DNA of 63,669 nucleotides from Arachidicoccus rhizosphaerae (lineage in GTDB: Bacteria; Bacteroidota; Bacteroidia; Chitinophagales; Chitinophagaceae), in contig NZ_FNQY01000022.1 in NCBI RefSeq assembly GCF_900107765.1, positions 1 to 63,669 of the forward strand, written 5' to 3'. The number at the start of each line of letters is the position of its first letter. Position 1 is the first letter of the stretch. The notes beneath the pieces were generated by a model that saw nothing but the letters and a program-made list of their open reading frames with translations, had not been told where the DNA came from and ran no database searches. The translations under genes were made by a program, and so were the position numbers. This document shows, piece by piece, positions 26,848 to 37,045 of this stretch.

Positions 26848-27654
26848 ATGGCATCATTTAAAAATAAAGTAGTAGTCATTACCGGCGGATCCGAAGGGAT
26901 TGGCAAGGCGCTGGTACATGCCTTTTTGGAGGACGGGGCTAAGGTGGCTACCTGCGGCCGCAACTTTGATAAACTCTATCAGTTGCAAACACTCTATCCC
27001 AGTAAGCCCTTATTGACCCATACCGCAGATGTAAGTAAGGAAAGTGACTGTAATCAGTTTATCCAAAAAGTCATCAAAGTCTATGGTACCATTGATATTC
27101 TGATTAATAATGCGGGAATTTCCATGCGGGCGCTGTTTGAGGAAACGGAACTGGATACTTTGCGCAGACTCATGGATATCAATTTCTGGGGAGCAGTATT
27201 CTGTACCAAATTCGCCCTGCCCTTTATTATAGAAAACAAAGGAACCATTGCGGGCATTTCTTCCATAGCAGGCTTCAGAGGCTTGCCTGGCAGATCGGGA
27301 TATTCAGCCTCAAAATTTGCTTTAAACGGCTGGCTGGAGTCACTACGCACTGAACTGGCGGACAGTGGCGTGCATGTTCTAACCGCCTGTCCCGGCTTTA
27401 CGGCATCTAATATTCGTAAAGTCGCTTTGAATAAGGACGCCAAGCCGGAAGCAGAATCCCTGATGAAGGAAGAGAAAATGATGAGCTCTTCTGAATGTGC
27501 GGCTCATATCTTTAAAGCGATCGAAGACAGGAAGCGAACCCTTATTTTAACCGCTCAGGGTAAGGAAGCCGTTTGGCTCAACCGGCTATTCCCATCTTTG
27601 GCAGACAAATTGATTCATAAATTTTATTTTAAAGACGGCAGCCTGATCAAATAA
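26848..27654 (+). CDS. SDR family oxidoreductase
   Basis: A classical short-chain dehydrogenase of 268 residues from the ATG at 26848 (MASFKNKVVV). The NAD(P) loop is TGGSEGIG (12-19), the NNAG motif is present, and the catalytic Y-x3-K is YSASK. CPGFTASNIRKVAL follows the active site. The substrate is not evident; the pattern resembles the DHRS7/ketoreductase-like group. It lies 22 bases before the SAM hydrolase gene and 930 bases before lpxB on the same strand, so the three may form one unit. Confidence 0.9.
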   Translation: MASFKNKVVVITGGSEGIGKALVHAFLEDGAKVATCGRNFDKLYQLQTLYPSKPLLTHTADVSKESDCNQFIQKVIKVYGTIDILINNAGISMRALFEETELDTLRRLMDINFWGAVFCTKFALPFIIENKGTIAGISSIAGFRGLPGRSGYSASKFALNGWLESLRTELADSGVHVLTACPGFTASNIRKVALNKDAKPEAESLMKEEKMMSSSECAAHIFKAIEDRKRTLILTAQGKEAVWLNRLFPSLADKLIHKFYFKDGSLIK

Positions 27655-27676
27655 AGTTGACAGGATCTGAATTAAG

Positions 27677-28534
27677 ATGGCGATTATAACCTTATCGACA
27701 GATATCGGCACCAGCGATTTTATTATCGGCGCTTTTAAAGGGCAGCTACTGACAAGTGGCGCAACAGGCTCTATTGTAGATATCACCCACCAGCTGTCCT
27801 CTTCTAATTTTGCAGAAGTAGCCTATATCTGTAATAATGCATTTCACTTCTATCCGGAAGAGACGATCCATATTATTGTCACCAGTCTTTTTGAATATGA
27901 GGACGGGCATTTTCTGATTGCCCGTTTTAATAAACAGTATATTATCTGTCCGGATAATGGTATTTTAACGATGATCACCCATCAGACGCCTTTGGAAGTT
28001 TATAAATACGAGCTGTCCGGACCCACTGAACGCACGACAATGACGCTGTTAAGCCAGTATGCGAAGGCTGCGGCGCAGCTGTCCAGAGGACGCTATCCTA
28101 TTCAATTAGCAGAAAAATGCACGGATTTTATTGAGCGATATCCGATACGTCCCACATTCGGTGATGACTGGATTGATGGCCAGATTATCTTTATCGATAA
28201 ATTTGAAAACGTCGTGGTGAATATCTCCAAAGAAGAATTTGAGGCCTGCAGGAAAGGACGCTCTTTCGCCATTACCTTTGGCCGTAATTATGCCAGTAAC
28301 CAGATCACTAGAATATCCGAGAATTACAGCAGTGCCAGCAAAGATGAATATTTGGCCAACTTTAACTCGGCCGGGCTGCTGGAGCTGTCCATCCGGGGCG
28401 GTAATATGGCCGGCCTGTTCGGTCTGCAGGGCTTTAAAGAGGAAAACCAGCATGTTCAGCAATTATTGAATAGTACACAGGGCGGTCAGAAGCGCAACTG
28501 GTTTTATCAGACGATCCGGATCTTTTTCACTTAA
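27677..28534 (+). CDS. SAM hydrolase / SAM hydroxide adenosyltransferase (DUF62)
   Basis: The 285-residue protein has the family opening ITLSTDIGTSDFIIGAFKG, the middle motif ICPDNGILTMI and DGQIIFIDKFENVVVNIS. Family members split S-adenosylmethionine to adenosine and methionine, using an activated water or hydroxide; relatives are the fluorinase and chlorinase. A halide-type substitution is not suggested by anything visible. The physiological use in Bacteroidota is unclear. It lies between an SDR and lpxB in the same direction. Confidence 0.88.
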   Translation: MAIITLSTDIGTSDFIIGAFKGQLLTSGATGSIVDITHQLSSSNFAEVAYICNNAFHFYPEETIHIIVTSLFEYEDGHFLIARFNKQYIICPDNGILTMITHQTPLEVYKYELSGPTERTTMTLLSQYAKAAAQLSRGRYPIQLAEKCTDFIERYPIRPTFGDDWIDGQIIFIDKFENVVVNISKEEFEACRKGRSFAITFGRNYASNQITRISENYSSASKDEYLANFNSAGLLELSIRGGNMAGLFGLQGFKEENQHVQQLLNSTQGGQKRNWFYQTIRIFFT

Positions 28535-28584
28535 AAGGCTTTTTTAGATACATCCATTTACTCATCTCCCAAAATTCCATTTAC

Positions 28585-29724
28585 TTGAAATATTATATGA
28601 TCGCAGGAGAAGCCAGCGGAGACCTTCATGGCAGCAATCTGATCCGTGCCATGCATTCGCTGGACGAAGCCTTAGAGGTTCGCTGCTGGGGCGGGGATAA
28701 AATGCAGGCCGCAGGTGCAACCCTGGTGAAGCATTACCGGGATCTGGCCTTTATGGGATTTGTGGAAGTGGTCATGCATCTTAGAACCATTTTTAAAAAT
28801 CTGGATGATTGCAAGGCGGATATTCTATCCTATCAACCCGACGCGCTCATTTTAATCGATTACCCCGGGTTTAATTTAAGGATGGCTAAATGGGCCAAAA
28901 CTCAGGGCATTAAAGTCATTTATTATATCTCCCCACAGGTCTGGGCCTGGAAGGAAAGCCGGGTGCCTGCCATGAAAAAAAGCATTGACAAGATGCTGGT
29001 CATTCTGCCTTTTGAAAAACCATATTTTAAAAATAAATTCAACTGGGAGGTAGATTATGTAGGCCATCCGCTGGTGGGGGCCATAAAGGCCTTTAAAAAT
29101 AACCCTGCCAGCCATTCACTGCCCGAAAACCTGGAGTCAGCCCTGGAAGGTAAGAAAATCATCGCTGTTCTACCGGGCAGCAGAAAGCAGGAAATCGCAA
29201 AGAAACTCCCCATTATGCTAAAGATGGCGCAGCATTTTGCGGATTATCAGTTTGTGGTCGCTCAGGCTCCTTCACTGGATCCCGGCTATTACGAACCTTT
29301 TTTGAGCCCCTACCCCAATGTAATGGCTGTTACCGGCAAGACTTATGCGTTACTGATGCGGGCTAAGGCCGCCCTGGTAACCTCAGGCACGGCCACGCTT
29401 GAAACCGCCCTTTTCAAGGTTCCGGAAGTAGTCTGCTATAAAGGAAGTGCCATCAGTTATCAGATTGCCCGCCGGTTGATTAAGGTTAAATTTATTTCCC
29501 TGGTAAATCTGATTATGGACCGACTGATTGTGCGGGAGCTGATTCAGGATGATTTAAATGAACAAAACCTCAAAACAGCGCTCAAAAGCCTGCTGGAAGA
29601 CCCCGCAGCGTCGGTTCAGCTGCAAAAAGACTATAAAGACCTGGAAGATATTCTGTCCGCCGGTGGAGACGCCTCTTTAAATGCCGCCCGGGCAATTAGG
29701 CAATTTACCAGCCATAAACCCTGA
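28585..29724 (+). CDS. lpxB: Lipid-A-disaccharide synthase
   Basis: A 379-residue GT19 enzyme: YYMIAGEASGDLHGSNLIRAM at the start, LILIDYPGFNLRMAKWAK, YYISPQVWAWKESR, LPFEKPYF, YVGHPL, VLPGSRKQEI, and SGTATLETAL. It joins UDP-diacylglucosamine and lipid X to lipid A disaccharide at the inner membrane. The start is the TTG at 28585; using the ATG at 28597 would remove four residues (LKYY) that the family normally keeps. It is 50 bases after the SAM hydrolase gene. Confidence 0.94.
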   Translation: MKYYMIAGEASGDLHGSNLIRAMHSLDEALEVRCWGGDKMQAAGATLVKHYRDLAFMGFVEVVMHLRTIFKNLDDCKADILSYQPDALILIDYPGFNLRMAKWAKTQGIKVIYYISPQVWAWKESRVPAMKKSIDKMLVILPFEKPYFKNKFNWEVDYVGHPLVGAIKAFKNNPASHSLPENLESALEGKKIIAVLPGSRKQEIAKKLPIMLKMAQHFADYQFVVAQAPSLDPGYYEPFLSPYPNVMAVTGKTYALLMRAKAALVTSGTATLETALFKVPEVVCYKGSAISYQIARRLIKVKFISLVNLIMDRLIVRELIQDDLNEQNLKTALKSLLEDPAASVQLQKDYKDLEDILSAGGDASLNAARAIRQFTSHKP

Positions 29725-30121
29725 TAACGCTGTCCTGGTTTTCTACGAAGGCTAGCACCCCCGTAATGACCTCCAGAAAAACCATAGAACCGCTTTCTTT
29801 AGCGGCCGGTTCAATTGACCTGTACATCTCACCTTACCCCAGTGTCATTCTCTGAACATCCCTGCTGGATTTGACCTTAAATTAATTAATAATTGTCCTT
29901 TATATTTTGGCTATAATATCCACAATTATACCGTATATTTAGGCTGAGAAGTATATTAAAATCAAAATATCCAAAATATACATCAATAGCCTGACAGATA
30001 AAGGGAAATAAGTCTCCAAGGATGATATCCCTGCCCTTGGCTGATGACTATCACAGCTGAAAAAACAGCTGCCGCGGACTTTTGATGACTAGTGATGGAA
30101 TATTAAGTAAGTAGCGTTTGT
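29725..30121. other. Intergenic region before glgA
   Basis: This 397-base stretch has no convincing frame. A 10-bp inverted repeat TATATTTTGG (29901-29910) / CCAAAATATA (29971-29980) and two CAGCTG words near 30055-30072 are the only structures. A GCGTTTG directly before the glgA ATG is too close to be a usual promoter. Confidence 0.4.
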
Positions 30122-31564
30122 ATGAAGATATTGCATGTAACGGCAGAGTGCTATCCGGTAGCCAAAGTCGGTGGATTAGGAGATGTGGCAGGTGCCTTAC
30201 CAAAGTACCAGAAAAACCTGGGCCATGAGGCCATGCTCATAATGCCCATGTATAAAACCCCTTTTCTGGATAAACATCAGTGGGACGTTGTACATAAGGA
30301 CAAGGCCCGACTGGGGGATTATCAGTTTAATTTTACGGTAATCAGAGAAAAACAGCAGTCTCTTGGCTTTGATTTATATTTATTAGACATCAACGGGCTG
30401 CTGGACAGGCCCAAGGTCTATGGTTATTCCGACGACCCCCAACGATTTATTGCCTTTCAGACGGCAGCCGCTACCTGGTTACAAAGCTGGAAATCACCTC
30501 CTGACATTGTGCATTGCCATGATTATCATACGGGGTTATTACCTTTTTTCTTTAAATATGGTTACGGATTCAGAAAACTTGAAAACGTACCCACGGTACT
30601 TACCGTTCATAACGCAGAATACCAGGGTTGGCTGGACTGGAGCCATAGCCAGTGGCTGCCCGCCTTTGATGAATGGAAATCAGGGCTGCTGGAATGGAAT
30701 AAGACGATTAATCCGCTGGCCAGTGCCATTAAAAATGCTTGGGCAGTGACAACTGTCAGTCCCAGTTACCTGACGGAGCTGCGCTATCAGTCTAACGGGC
30801 TGGAAGCCTTATTTGAATATGAAAAAGGTAAATGCAGCGGAATATTAAATGGCATTGATGCAGACCTCTGGAACCCGGAAACGGATGTTTTGATTGACAA
30901 CCACTTTAATGTCAAAACCGTCACGGCAGGCAAATTCGCTGCAAAAAAAGCTGTAGCTGCCAACTTCGGACTGAACCCGGATAAGCCGCTCTTTACCTTT
31001 ATTGGCCGGCTGGTCGGCGAAAAAGCAGCAGACTTACTGCCAGACAGCCTGGCAGCCTTTCTCAGAGAACAAAACGGTAAGGCCAACGTAATTGTACTGG
31101 GCAGCGGTGAGCCGGAGATCGAAGCCGGCCTTACCGGCTTAAAGGGTTATTTCCCCGGCGTCTATGATTTTTATAAAGGTTATAGTGAAAAACTAAGCCA
31201 TGAGCTCTATGCGGGTGCAGACTTCCTGTTAATGCCCAGCCGGGTGGAACCCTGCGGGCTGAACCAGATGTATGCATTGAGATACGGCACCGTGCCGATG
31301 GTCCGCTCTGTGGGCGGGCTAAAAGACACGATAACTGATATCGGTGATAATGGCAACGGCCTTCGGTTTAACCAGGCCAGTGTAGGCGACATTTTAATGA
31401 CGCTTAACCGGGCCATGGAACTTTACCAGCAACCCAAGAAGTTGGAGGCACTGCGTAAAAAAATGATGTCGATTGATCATAGCTGGGAAAAAACCGTTTC
31501 CCAGTATATAGACCTGTATCAGTCCTTAATCAGCCGCGGTCAGCCAGCCGTCCCAAAAACATAA
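30122..31564 (+). CDS. glgA: Glycogen synthase (ADP-glucose type)
   Basis: The 480-residue GT5 enzyme starts MKILHVTAECYPVAKVGGLG, with the ADP-glucose-binding K-x-G-G-L. HCHDYHTGLLPFF, VLTVHNAEYQGW, the FIGRLVGEKAADLL domain link and the acid motif PSRVEPCGLNQMYALRYG are all in place. It adds glucose from ADP-glucose to glycogen. glgC follows in 47 bases, so enzyme and substrate supplier are made together. No branching enzyme or phosphorylase is in the window. Confidence 0.95.
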   Translation: MKILHVTAECYPVAKVGGLGDVAGALPKYQKNLGHEAMLIMPMYKTPFLDKHQWDVVHKDKARLGDYQFNFTVIREKQQSLGFDLYLLDINGLLDRPKVYGYSDDPQRFIAFQTAAATWLQSWKSPPDIVHCHDYHTGLLPFFFKYGYGFRKLENVPTVLTVHNAEYQGWLDWSHSQWLPAFDEWKSGLLEWNKTINPLASAIKNAWAVTTVSPSYLTELRYQSNGLEALFEYEKGKCSGILNGIDADLWNPETDVLIDNHFNVKTVTAGKFAAKKAVAANFGLNPDKPLFTFIGRLVGEKAADLLPDSLAAFLREQNGKANVIVLGSGEPEIEAGLTGLKGYFPGVYDFYKGYSEKLSHELYAGADFLLMPSRVEPCGLNQMYALRYGTVPMVRSVGGLKDTITDIGDNGNGLRFNQASVGDILMTLNRAMELYQQPKKLEALRKKMMSIDHSWEKTVSQYIDLYQSLISRGQPAVPKT

Positions 31565-31611
31565 AAATATCAATTTAATTATAATTTTTAACTCCCTAAA
31601 ACATACCAAAT

Positions 31612-32898
31612 ATGAGCTTTGATTCAAATAAAGTCGTAGCTGTGATTCTTGGTGGCGGTGCGGGCACCCGGTTGTATCCTTTGACAGCCACGCGCTCTAA
31701 ACCCGCTGTGCCCATTGCCGGTAAATATCGCCTGGTGGATATCCCCATTAGCAACTGTATGAACTCCGATATCTATAAAATGTTTGTTCTGACTCAGTTC
31801 AACTCGGCCTCTCTCAATAAGCACATTAAAAACACCTATCACTTTAGTGCCTTTAGTAAGGGATTCGTTGATATCCTGGCGGCTGAACAGACTCCGGAGA
31901 GCTCCGAATGGTTCCAGGGAACAGCAGACGCCGTTCGTCAGTCCCTGCGTCACCTCCAAAATCAGGAATATGAATATATCCTGGTACTCAGCGGTGACCA
32001 GCTCTACCAGATAGATTTTAAAGATATGATAGAAAAGCATATTGAAAACCATGCAGAAATTTCTATCGCGACCATCCCGGTCAACGCCAAGGACAGCAGC
32101 GGGTTCGGGATTATGAAAACGGCACCGGACGGCACCATTACCTCTTTTATTGAAAAGCCTACCGCTGACCTGTTGCCTAACTGGGTGAGTGATACCGGTG
32201 AACAGATGCATGCCCAGGGCAGGGACTATATGGCCTCCATGGGTATCTATATCTTCAATAAAAGTATCATCGGACGCTTACTGCTGAACGTACATCCCTC
32301 TGCCAAGGATTTTGGAAAAGAAATCATACCCGCCGCCATCGGCAATTACCGGGTAAGAAGCTATCAATATGAAGGTTATTGGACTGACATTGGAAATATC
32401 CATTCCTTCTTTGAAGCCAATCTGGATCTGACAGAAGACATTCCTTCTATTAATTTATATGACGCCGCTATGGCGATCTACACCAGACCCCGTATGCTGC
32501 CGGCAGCAAAACTGAACTCCGGCTGCGTAAAATCTTCGGTTATTGCCGAAGGCAGTATTATTTTATGCAAAAGCATTGAACAGTGTATTGTAGGTATTCG
32601 TTCAAGAGTCGGGTTTGGCACCGTACTAAAAAAATGCTATATCATGGGTAATGACTATTATGATACACTGGCCCAGATCAATGCGCAAAAAGAGTCCGGC
32701 CTGCCGCCAACAGGTATTGGCGAGAACTGTCACATTGAAAATGCCATCGTTGACAAAAACGTTCATATCGGCAATAATGTCACCATTATCGGAGGCCCTG
32801 ATTTACCGGATCAGGACCATGAGCTATTCACGGTAAAAGATGGTATTGTTGTCATTAAAAAAGGAAGTTATATCTCTGATAATTTTGTCCTTAAATAA
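31612..32898 (+). CDS. glgC: Glucose-1-phosphate adenylyltransferase
   Basis: A 428-residue ADP-glucose pyrophosphorylase: ILGGGAGTRLYPLTATRSKP, then VPIAGKYRLVDIPISNC, the catalytic stretch VLSGDQLYQIDFKDMI, FIEKPTADLLP for sugar phosphate binding, and C-terminal left-handed helix repeats (SVIAEGSIILCKSIEQCIVG). It makes ADP-glucose and is the control point of glycogen synthesis. It is followed by two terminator-like hairpins. Confidence 0.95.
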   Translation: MSFDSNKVVAVILGGGAGTRLYPLTATRSKPAVPIAGKYRLVDIPISNCMNSDIYKMFVLTQFNSASLNKHIKNTYHFSAFSKGFVDILAAEQTPESSEWFQGTADAVRQSLRHLQNQEYEYILVLSGDQLYQIDFKDMIEKHIENHAEISIATIPVNAKDSSGFGIMKTAPDGTITSFIEKPTADLLPNWVSDTGEQMHAQGRDYMASMGIYIFNKSIIGRLLLNVHPSAKDFGKEIIPAAIGNYRVRSYQYEGYWTDIGNIHSFFEANLDLTEDIPSINLYDAAMAIYTRPRMLPAAKLNSGCVKSSVIAEGSIILCKSIEQCIVGIRSRVGFGTVLKKCYIMGNDYYDTLAQINAQKESGLPPTGIGENCHIENAIVDKNVHIGNNVTIIGGPDLPDQDHELFTVKDGIVVIKKGSYISDNFVLK

Positions 32899-32953
32899 AG
32901 CATCTGCTCTGATCAGAAAAGACAGCAACAACGGACCTCTTCATTTTAGATAC

Positions 32954-32993
32954 AAAAGCCCTCATTCACCTTTAAGGTTAACGAGGGCTTTAC
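32954..32993 (+). terminator. First terminator after glgC
   Basis: AAAGCCCTC pairs with GAGGGCTTT, with an inner ACCTT/AAGGT stem, about 55 bases past the stop codon. Confidence 0.7.
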
Positions 32994-33026
32994 TTTTAAG
33001 CGCCATTAGAGCGGTTCAAATATAAG

Positions 33027-33057
33027 GGAGAGGGAATGCAGCGTCCCCCTCTTTTTT
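33027..33057 (+). terminator. Second terminator-like hairpin after glgC
   Basis: GAGAGGGA pairs with TCCCCCTC (one bulge) and is followed by six T. It would back up the first hairpin. Confidence 0.6.
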
Positions 33058-33175
33058 GCAAGTCAGGCTGGTTACGGCCCTAAATTCAGTGATCAGCAGT
33101 TTTTAATCGTAAAATCATAACTGCCGGATGTAATGCGGGGTTCTGCTCAGGCCGGAAGGCCTATGATCAGACTAG

Positions 33176-33991
33176 CTATAACATGCCGTTTTGTATAATA
33201 AGCTGTCCATTTTTTCCCCAGTCTCCCAAACGGCCCTGCATCTTTTCATATAAGGCTTTTCGAGTGATGACTTGTGTTTTACGTTTACCGGCAGGCGGTA
33301 CCAGACTGGCACTGCTTACCGGAGGGCTAACCGATACTTTGGTGGCAAACCAGGTCATATGCTTATGCGGCAAAGCAAGTCCCAAAATCATCCCCGGCAG
33401 TCCGGTAAAGGATTCCGGTCCCCCGCTGGAAGGAATCAGGTCCGTATAAAAGGCAACAACATAGATGGAATCCATGACGATGGCATTGGCTCTTCTGCAT
33501 TGAAAACCGGCAATGGTCCTGGTCTCATCGGTAATTTTCCAGCGGATATTCCTTAGAGTGTCAGTTACCAGAAAACTCTCATCATAAATATTTTTAAAGG
33601 CGACAGATGTAGAACTGTCCAAATTGGTATAAACCTGGTTATTACCGCCCGCAGACAGCATAAAATCCATCATAGGATTCTTAGGCGCATCTGTTTCAAT
33701 GGGGGTATATAATGTTTTATTGCCATTAAAAGCCAGGTTAAACTGCTGGGTAGCACTGTGTGGATTGTTACTCTTTTCATAGGCTTCCACCATCTTGGCC
33801 CCCCACACATTGTCGTCTCCCATATTATCTTTCATAATGGCCAGCACATTGGTGGTCTTCTCAAAAGTTATGTTTCCCTGATTTAAAAACAGGGCGTTCT
33901 GGCTATGCGCCTCGGGTTTTATAAAAACCGTCAAAGCGAGAGCCATGCTGATATATAAAAATATTGTTTTCATCTTTTTAGCTTTAAACAT
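33176..33991 (-). CDS. GLPGLI family secreted protein
   Basis: The 271-residue protein has a signal peptide (MKTIFLYISMALALTVF, probably from the ATG at 33973; cleavage near AHSQ) and the family-naming motif SFTGLPGMILGLALP, with the preceding WKITDETRTIAGFQCRRA. GLPGLI proteins are periplasmic or surface proteins found only in Bacteroidota, usually beside an outer-membrane beta-barrel with a carboxypeptidase-like N-terminal domain. That is so here: the barrel gene ends 20 bases upstream. The function is unknown; a transport or assembly partnership is likely. Confidence 0.9.
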   Translation of the reverse strand: MFKAKKMKTIFLYISMALALTVFIKPEAHSQNALFLNQGNITFEKTTNVLAIMKDNMGDDNVWGAKMVEAYEKSNNPHSATQQFNLAFNGNKTLYTPIETDAPKNPMMDFMLSAGGNNQVYTNLDSSTSVAFKNIYDESFLVTDTLRNIRWKITDETRTIAGFQCRRANAIVMDSIYVVAFYTDLIPSSGGPESFTGLPGMILGLALPHKHMTWFATKVSVSPPVSSASLVPPAGKRKTQVITRKALYEKMQGRLGDWGKNGQLIIQNGML

Positions 33992-34011
33992 CTGAATGTG
34001 ATTAAGGACAT

Positions 34012-36837
34012 TTACCTGACGGCTGTAGTTTCACTACCGGCGCCTTTTTTTGTACCACCCATCTTATTAAAATCCCAGGTCAGGGATATCATAAAATACC
34101 GGTGAATAGTGGTAAAATAAGTCTGGGAGATATTGTTATTATAGGCACTTCTGGAAAATCCTTTATTCTGATCCAGGATATCATAGGCTTCCAATTTTAA
34201 GAGCAGGTTGTCCCCTTTTAAAAACTTTTTACCTAACCAGGCGTTCCAAATCGTCTGTTTACGGGCATCAAAACTCTGCGTTGCCTGTTGATAATCATAT
34301 GTCAGGTCGGTATGCACCTGAAACTTGGCCGGCAGAAAAAAGTCCAGATCCGGATGCAGGGTATAGGACCAGTAATTATTATTGATCTGATTTTGCAAGG
34401 TAGAATTATTGGAATTATAGTTAAGGGTTGCCCTGAAAGAACAGTCCAGCACTTTTTCCTTGTATTTGGCCAGATATAGACCTACACTGTAATTATTACT
34501 GGTAGTCGTATTCAACTCATTATTGGTATAATTGATATATTTATTACCGTTCAACCCTAAATCTATACCCATACTCATGTCCCACATTTTTTTCATTTTG
34601 CGGCTATAATACAGATCCAGGTAATAGTTACTTGTATTTTTATGCAGATTCTGGTACTGATACACGCTTTTACCTGAATCCAGATCGGTGGTCACATTCG
34701 ACACAATGGGATTGGCAACCACTGAATAATTGCCATAGAGCCCTAAATATCGTTGATTTAAGACCTTGGAATCACTATAACTACCATTGATAGAGCTTCT
34801 GAAGGAAGGTTTTAAATCCGGGTTCCCGATATAAACATTCTGGATATCGGTATTATTTTGAACGGGCTGTAACTGACTGATGGTTGGCTGCGTTGTATTG
34901 CCATAATAACCGACCCGAAGATTTCTGGTCGTAGAGAATTTATACATAAAACTGGCGGATGGATTCCAGTTAATAAAATCCCGGTTAAGTTCATCTCCTG
35001 TATATTCATCGGTCTGCGTATAATCTACGGCTGAGATATTAGTTCCTGCGCTCACCTGAACCTTATTATCCTTTAAGCTGTAGGCTGCTCCCGCCACATG
35101 AGCGAACTGATCGAACTTGTAATGATTGCTATAGGTTTTATCCAGCTGCGTATAACCTTCGGCTCCTTTGTTATAACTTTTCAGGTCAGAATTAGAAGTT
35201 GCTTTATTGATCCCATAATTCACCACCACAGACGACTTGGTCGAGAGCGGCTCCGTATAGGTTGCCTTTACATCCAAAGTATTGGTCTTGGAAGTGCTGG
35301 TTTTAAACTGATCCGTTAAAGTAGAATCACTCAGTGCATTATCCGTATAATAATCGTATTTGGAATACAGGTAGCCGTCCACATCGCTGTTTTTATTATA
35401 CTCATTCAGGTTGACGGTCAGCGCACGGCCTTTTTTGTGAAACTTCTGGGCATAAAAAGCGTTAAAATTAAAGGCCTTGTCTTTGCCATTATTATGGATG
35501 GTACGGTTCCCGCGATTGACCATGGTATCTCTGTCCACTCCCCGGTCAGAGGAGGTACTGTAATAATCATCCGTTGAGTTATTAGAGAGACTGCCACCGG
35601 CATTCAGTTTTAAAGTGGCCATGGAATCTATTTTCAGATCATAAGCTGCATCCAGTTTCTGTCGAAACAGACTTTTTCTGAAATCATCATTGGTATGTGT
35701 CAGCAGTACCCCGGTCGGCAAATTACTTTGCAGATCTGTCGCGTCCGTTCCCTTGACGCTCATGCCACCGACCTTATAGTTGAGGTTCAAAAAATCTTTA
35801 TCGTCATTCCACTTGGTGTCATAATGCACACCACCGGAATTAATGACCGGAATCCCGTGGCCATTATAATTACCATTCCAGCTGGAAAGGGCATCATCTC
35901 CCCCACTTCCGGAAATCATAATACCGCCGCCATCCATCATCTCAATGTTATTGCCCGTCAGGCCGTATTTCATCTGATCCTGGAAGCCCAGTCCCATTTT
36001 ACCGGTATTGGCAAAGGTTCCATAGGCCGCTAATTTCTTTTTACCTTTAAAGTAATTGAACATCCCCTGACCGGTATAAAACTGATCCGTACCTACTCCG
36101 GCCGATAACTTACCAAAATAACCATTCTTTTTATCTTCCTTCAGTTTTAAATTGATGGTCTTCTGCTTTTGTCCGTCATCAATGCCAGTCAGGGCGGCCT
36201 GTTCACTGGTCTTATCAAATAACTGGACTTTATCAATCATGTCTGCTCTCAGATTCTTGGTCACCAGTGTCGGATCATCGCCAAAAAACTCTTCTCCGTC
36301 CACCAGTACCTTTTCTACCGTTTGGCCCTGAGCAGTAATCTTTCCGTCTTTATCCACCTGAATACCAGGCAGTTTCTTTAATAAATCCTCCACATTAGCG
36401 TTGGGCTGGGTTCGAAAACTATCCGCATTAAACTCTGTTGTATCTCCTTTAAAACGGATCGCCGCAATCTTCTGACGTACAATTACATCTTCCAGCAAAT
36501 GTGCCTTCTCCACTAAAGTTATATCCGAAAGCGTGGTCTTACTGTCATTTGTAATGTGTAATTTTTCTACATAATCGGCAAATTCCGGATAAGTCACTAG
36601 TAGCACGTAATTACCGGTATCTACATTTTTTAATTGATAAGCGCCCTGCTGATCCGTTCTGGTAAACTGATCCATAATGGAATCTTTGGCATTTAACAGC
36701 AATACAGTCGCATTTTTCAGTGCCTGATGCGAGGAGGTGTCTATCACTTTTCCCGAAAGATTACGTGGCGACTGGGCAAAACTATGCAGACCCAAAAGTA
36801 TGCAGCCCGTCATAAAGAGCAGAAGTCTTTTTCTCAT
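34012..36837 (-). CDS. Outer-membrane beta-barrel protein with carboxypeptidase-regulatory-like domain
   Basis: A 941-residue barrel of the TonB-receptor-like OMP_b-brl group. After a signal peptide (residues 1-21) comes a CarboxypepD_reg domain (LSGKVIDTSSHQALKNATVLL...), then a plug-like segment (NVEDLLKKLPGIQVDKDGKI, VEKVLVDGEEFFGDDPTLVTK), and about 700 residues of beta strands. It ends in a short polar tail without an aromatic last residue. It is the larger partner of the GLPGLI protein. An operator-like dyad and a -7 box lie about 210-250 bases upstream. Confidence 0.9.
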   Translation of the reverse strand: MRKRLLLFMTGCILLGLHSFAQSPRNLSGKVIDTSSHQALKNATVLLLNAKDSIMDQFTRTDQQGAYQLKNVDTGNYVLLVTYPEFADYVEKLHITNDSKTTLSDITLVEKAHLLEDVIVRQKIAAIRFKGDTTEFNADSFRTQPNANVEDLLKKLPGIQVDKDGKITAQGQTVEKVLVDGEEFFGDDPTLVTKNLRADMIDKVQLFDKTSEQAALTGIDDGQKQKTINLKLKEDKKNGYFGKLSAGVGTDQFYTGQGMFNYFKGKKKLAAYGTFANTGKMGLGFQDQMKYGLTGNNIEMMDGGGIMISGSGGDDALSSWNGNYNGHGIPVINSGGVHYDTKWNDDKDFLNLNYKVGGMSVKGTDATDLQSNLPTGVLLTHTNDDFRKSLFRQKLDAAYDLKIDSMATLKLNAGGSLSNNSTDDYYSTSSDRGVDRDTMVNRGNRTIHNNGKDKAFNFNAFYAQKFHKKGRALTVNLNEYNKNSDVDGYLYSKYDYYTDNALSDSTLTDQFKTSTSKTNTLDVKATYTEPLSTKSSVVVNYGINKATSNSDLKSYNKGAEGYTQLDKTYSNHYKFDQFAHVAGAAYSLKDNKVQVSAGTNISAVDYTQTDEYTGDELNRDFINWNPSASFMYKFSTTRNLRVGYYGNTTQPTISQLQPVQNNTDIQNVYIGNPDLKPSFRSSINGSYSDSKVLNQRYLGLYGNYSVVANPIVSNVTTDLDSGKSVYQYQNLHKNTSNYYLDLYYSRKMKKMWDMSMGIDLGLNGNKYINYTNNELNTTTSNNYSVGLYLAKYKEKVLDCSFRATLNYNSNNSTLQNQINNNYWSYTLHPDLDFFLPAKFQVHTDLTYDYQQATQSFDARKQTIWNAWLGKKFLKGDNLLLKLEAYDILDQNKGFSRSAYNNNISQTYFTTIHRYFMISLTWDFNKMGGTKKGAGSETTAVR

Positions 36838-37045
36838 GTACTTAATTTAGCGTTTAGATAAGGAGTCCAACAATAAAACCAACCGGATAATCCATCGTAA
36901 AACCAATCCGGTAATACACAGGCTACTTAATACATAATCACCAAGAAACGAGTATGGTTACCCGAAAGTGTCTGTATAAACCGAATTAATTTTAAAACAG
37001 TATCACAACAGCTATGCTACCGCAAAAAAGCATATACCAACAATA

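Noticed and set aside
29901-29980. Inverted repeat TATATTTTGG/CCAAAATATA as an operator
   Set aside because: Very AT-rich flanks make such a match likely by chance and the arms are 60 bases apart.
30105-30124. TAGCGTTTG directly before the glgA ATG as a -7 box
   Set aside because: The box has a 3-base instead of 2-base spacer and would put the transcription start inside the coding region.
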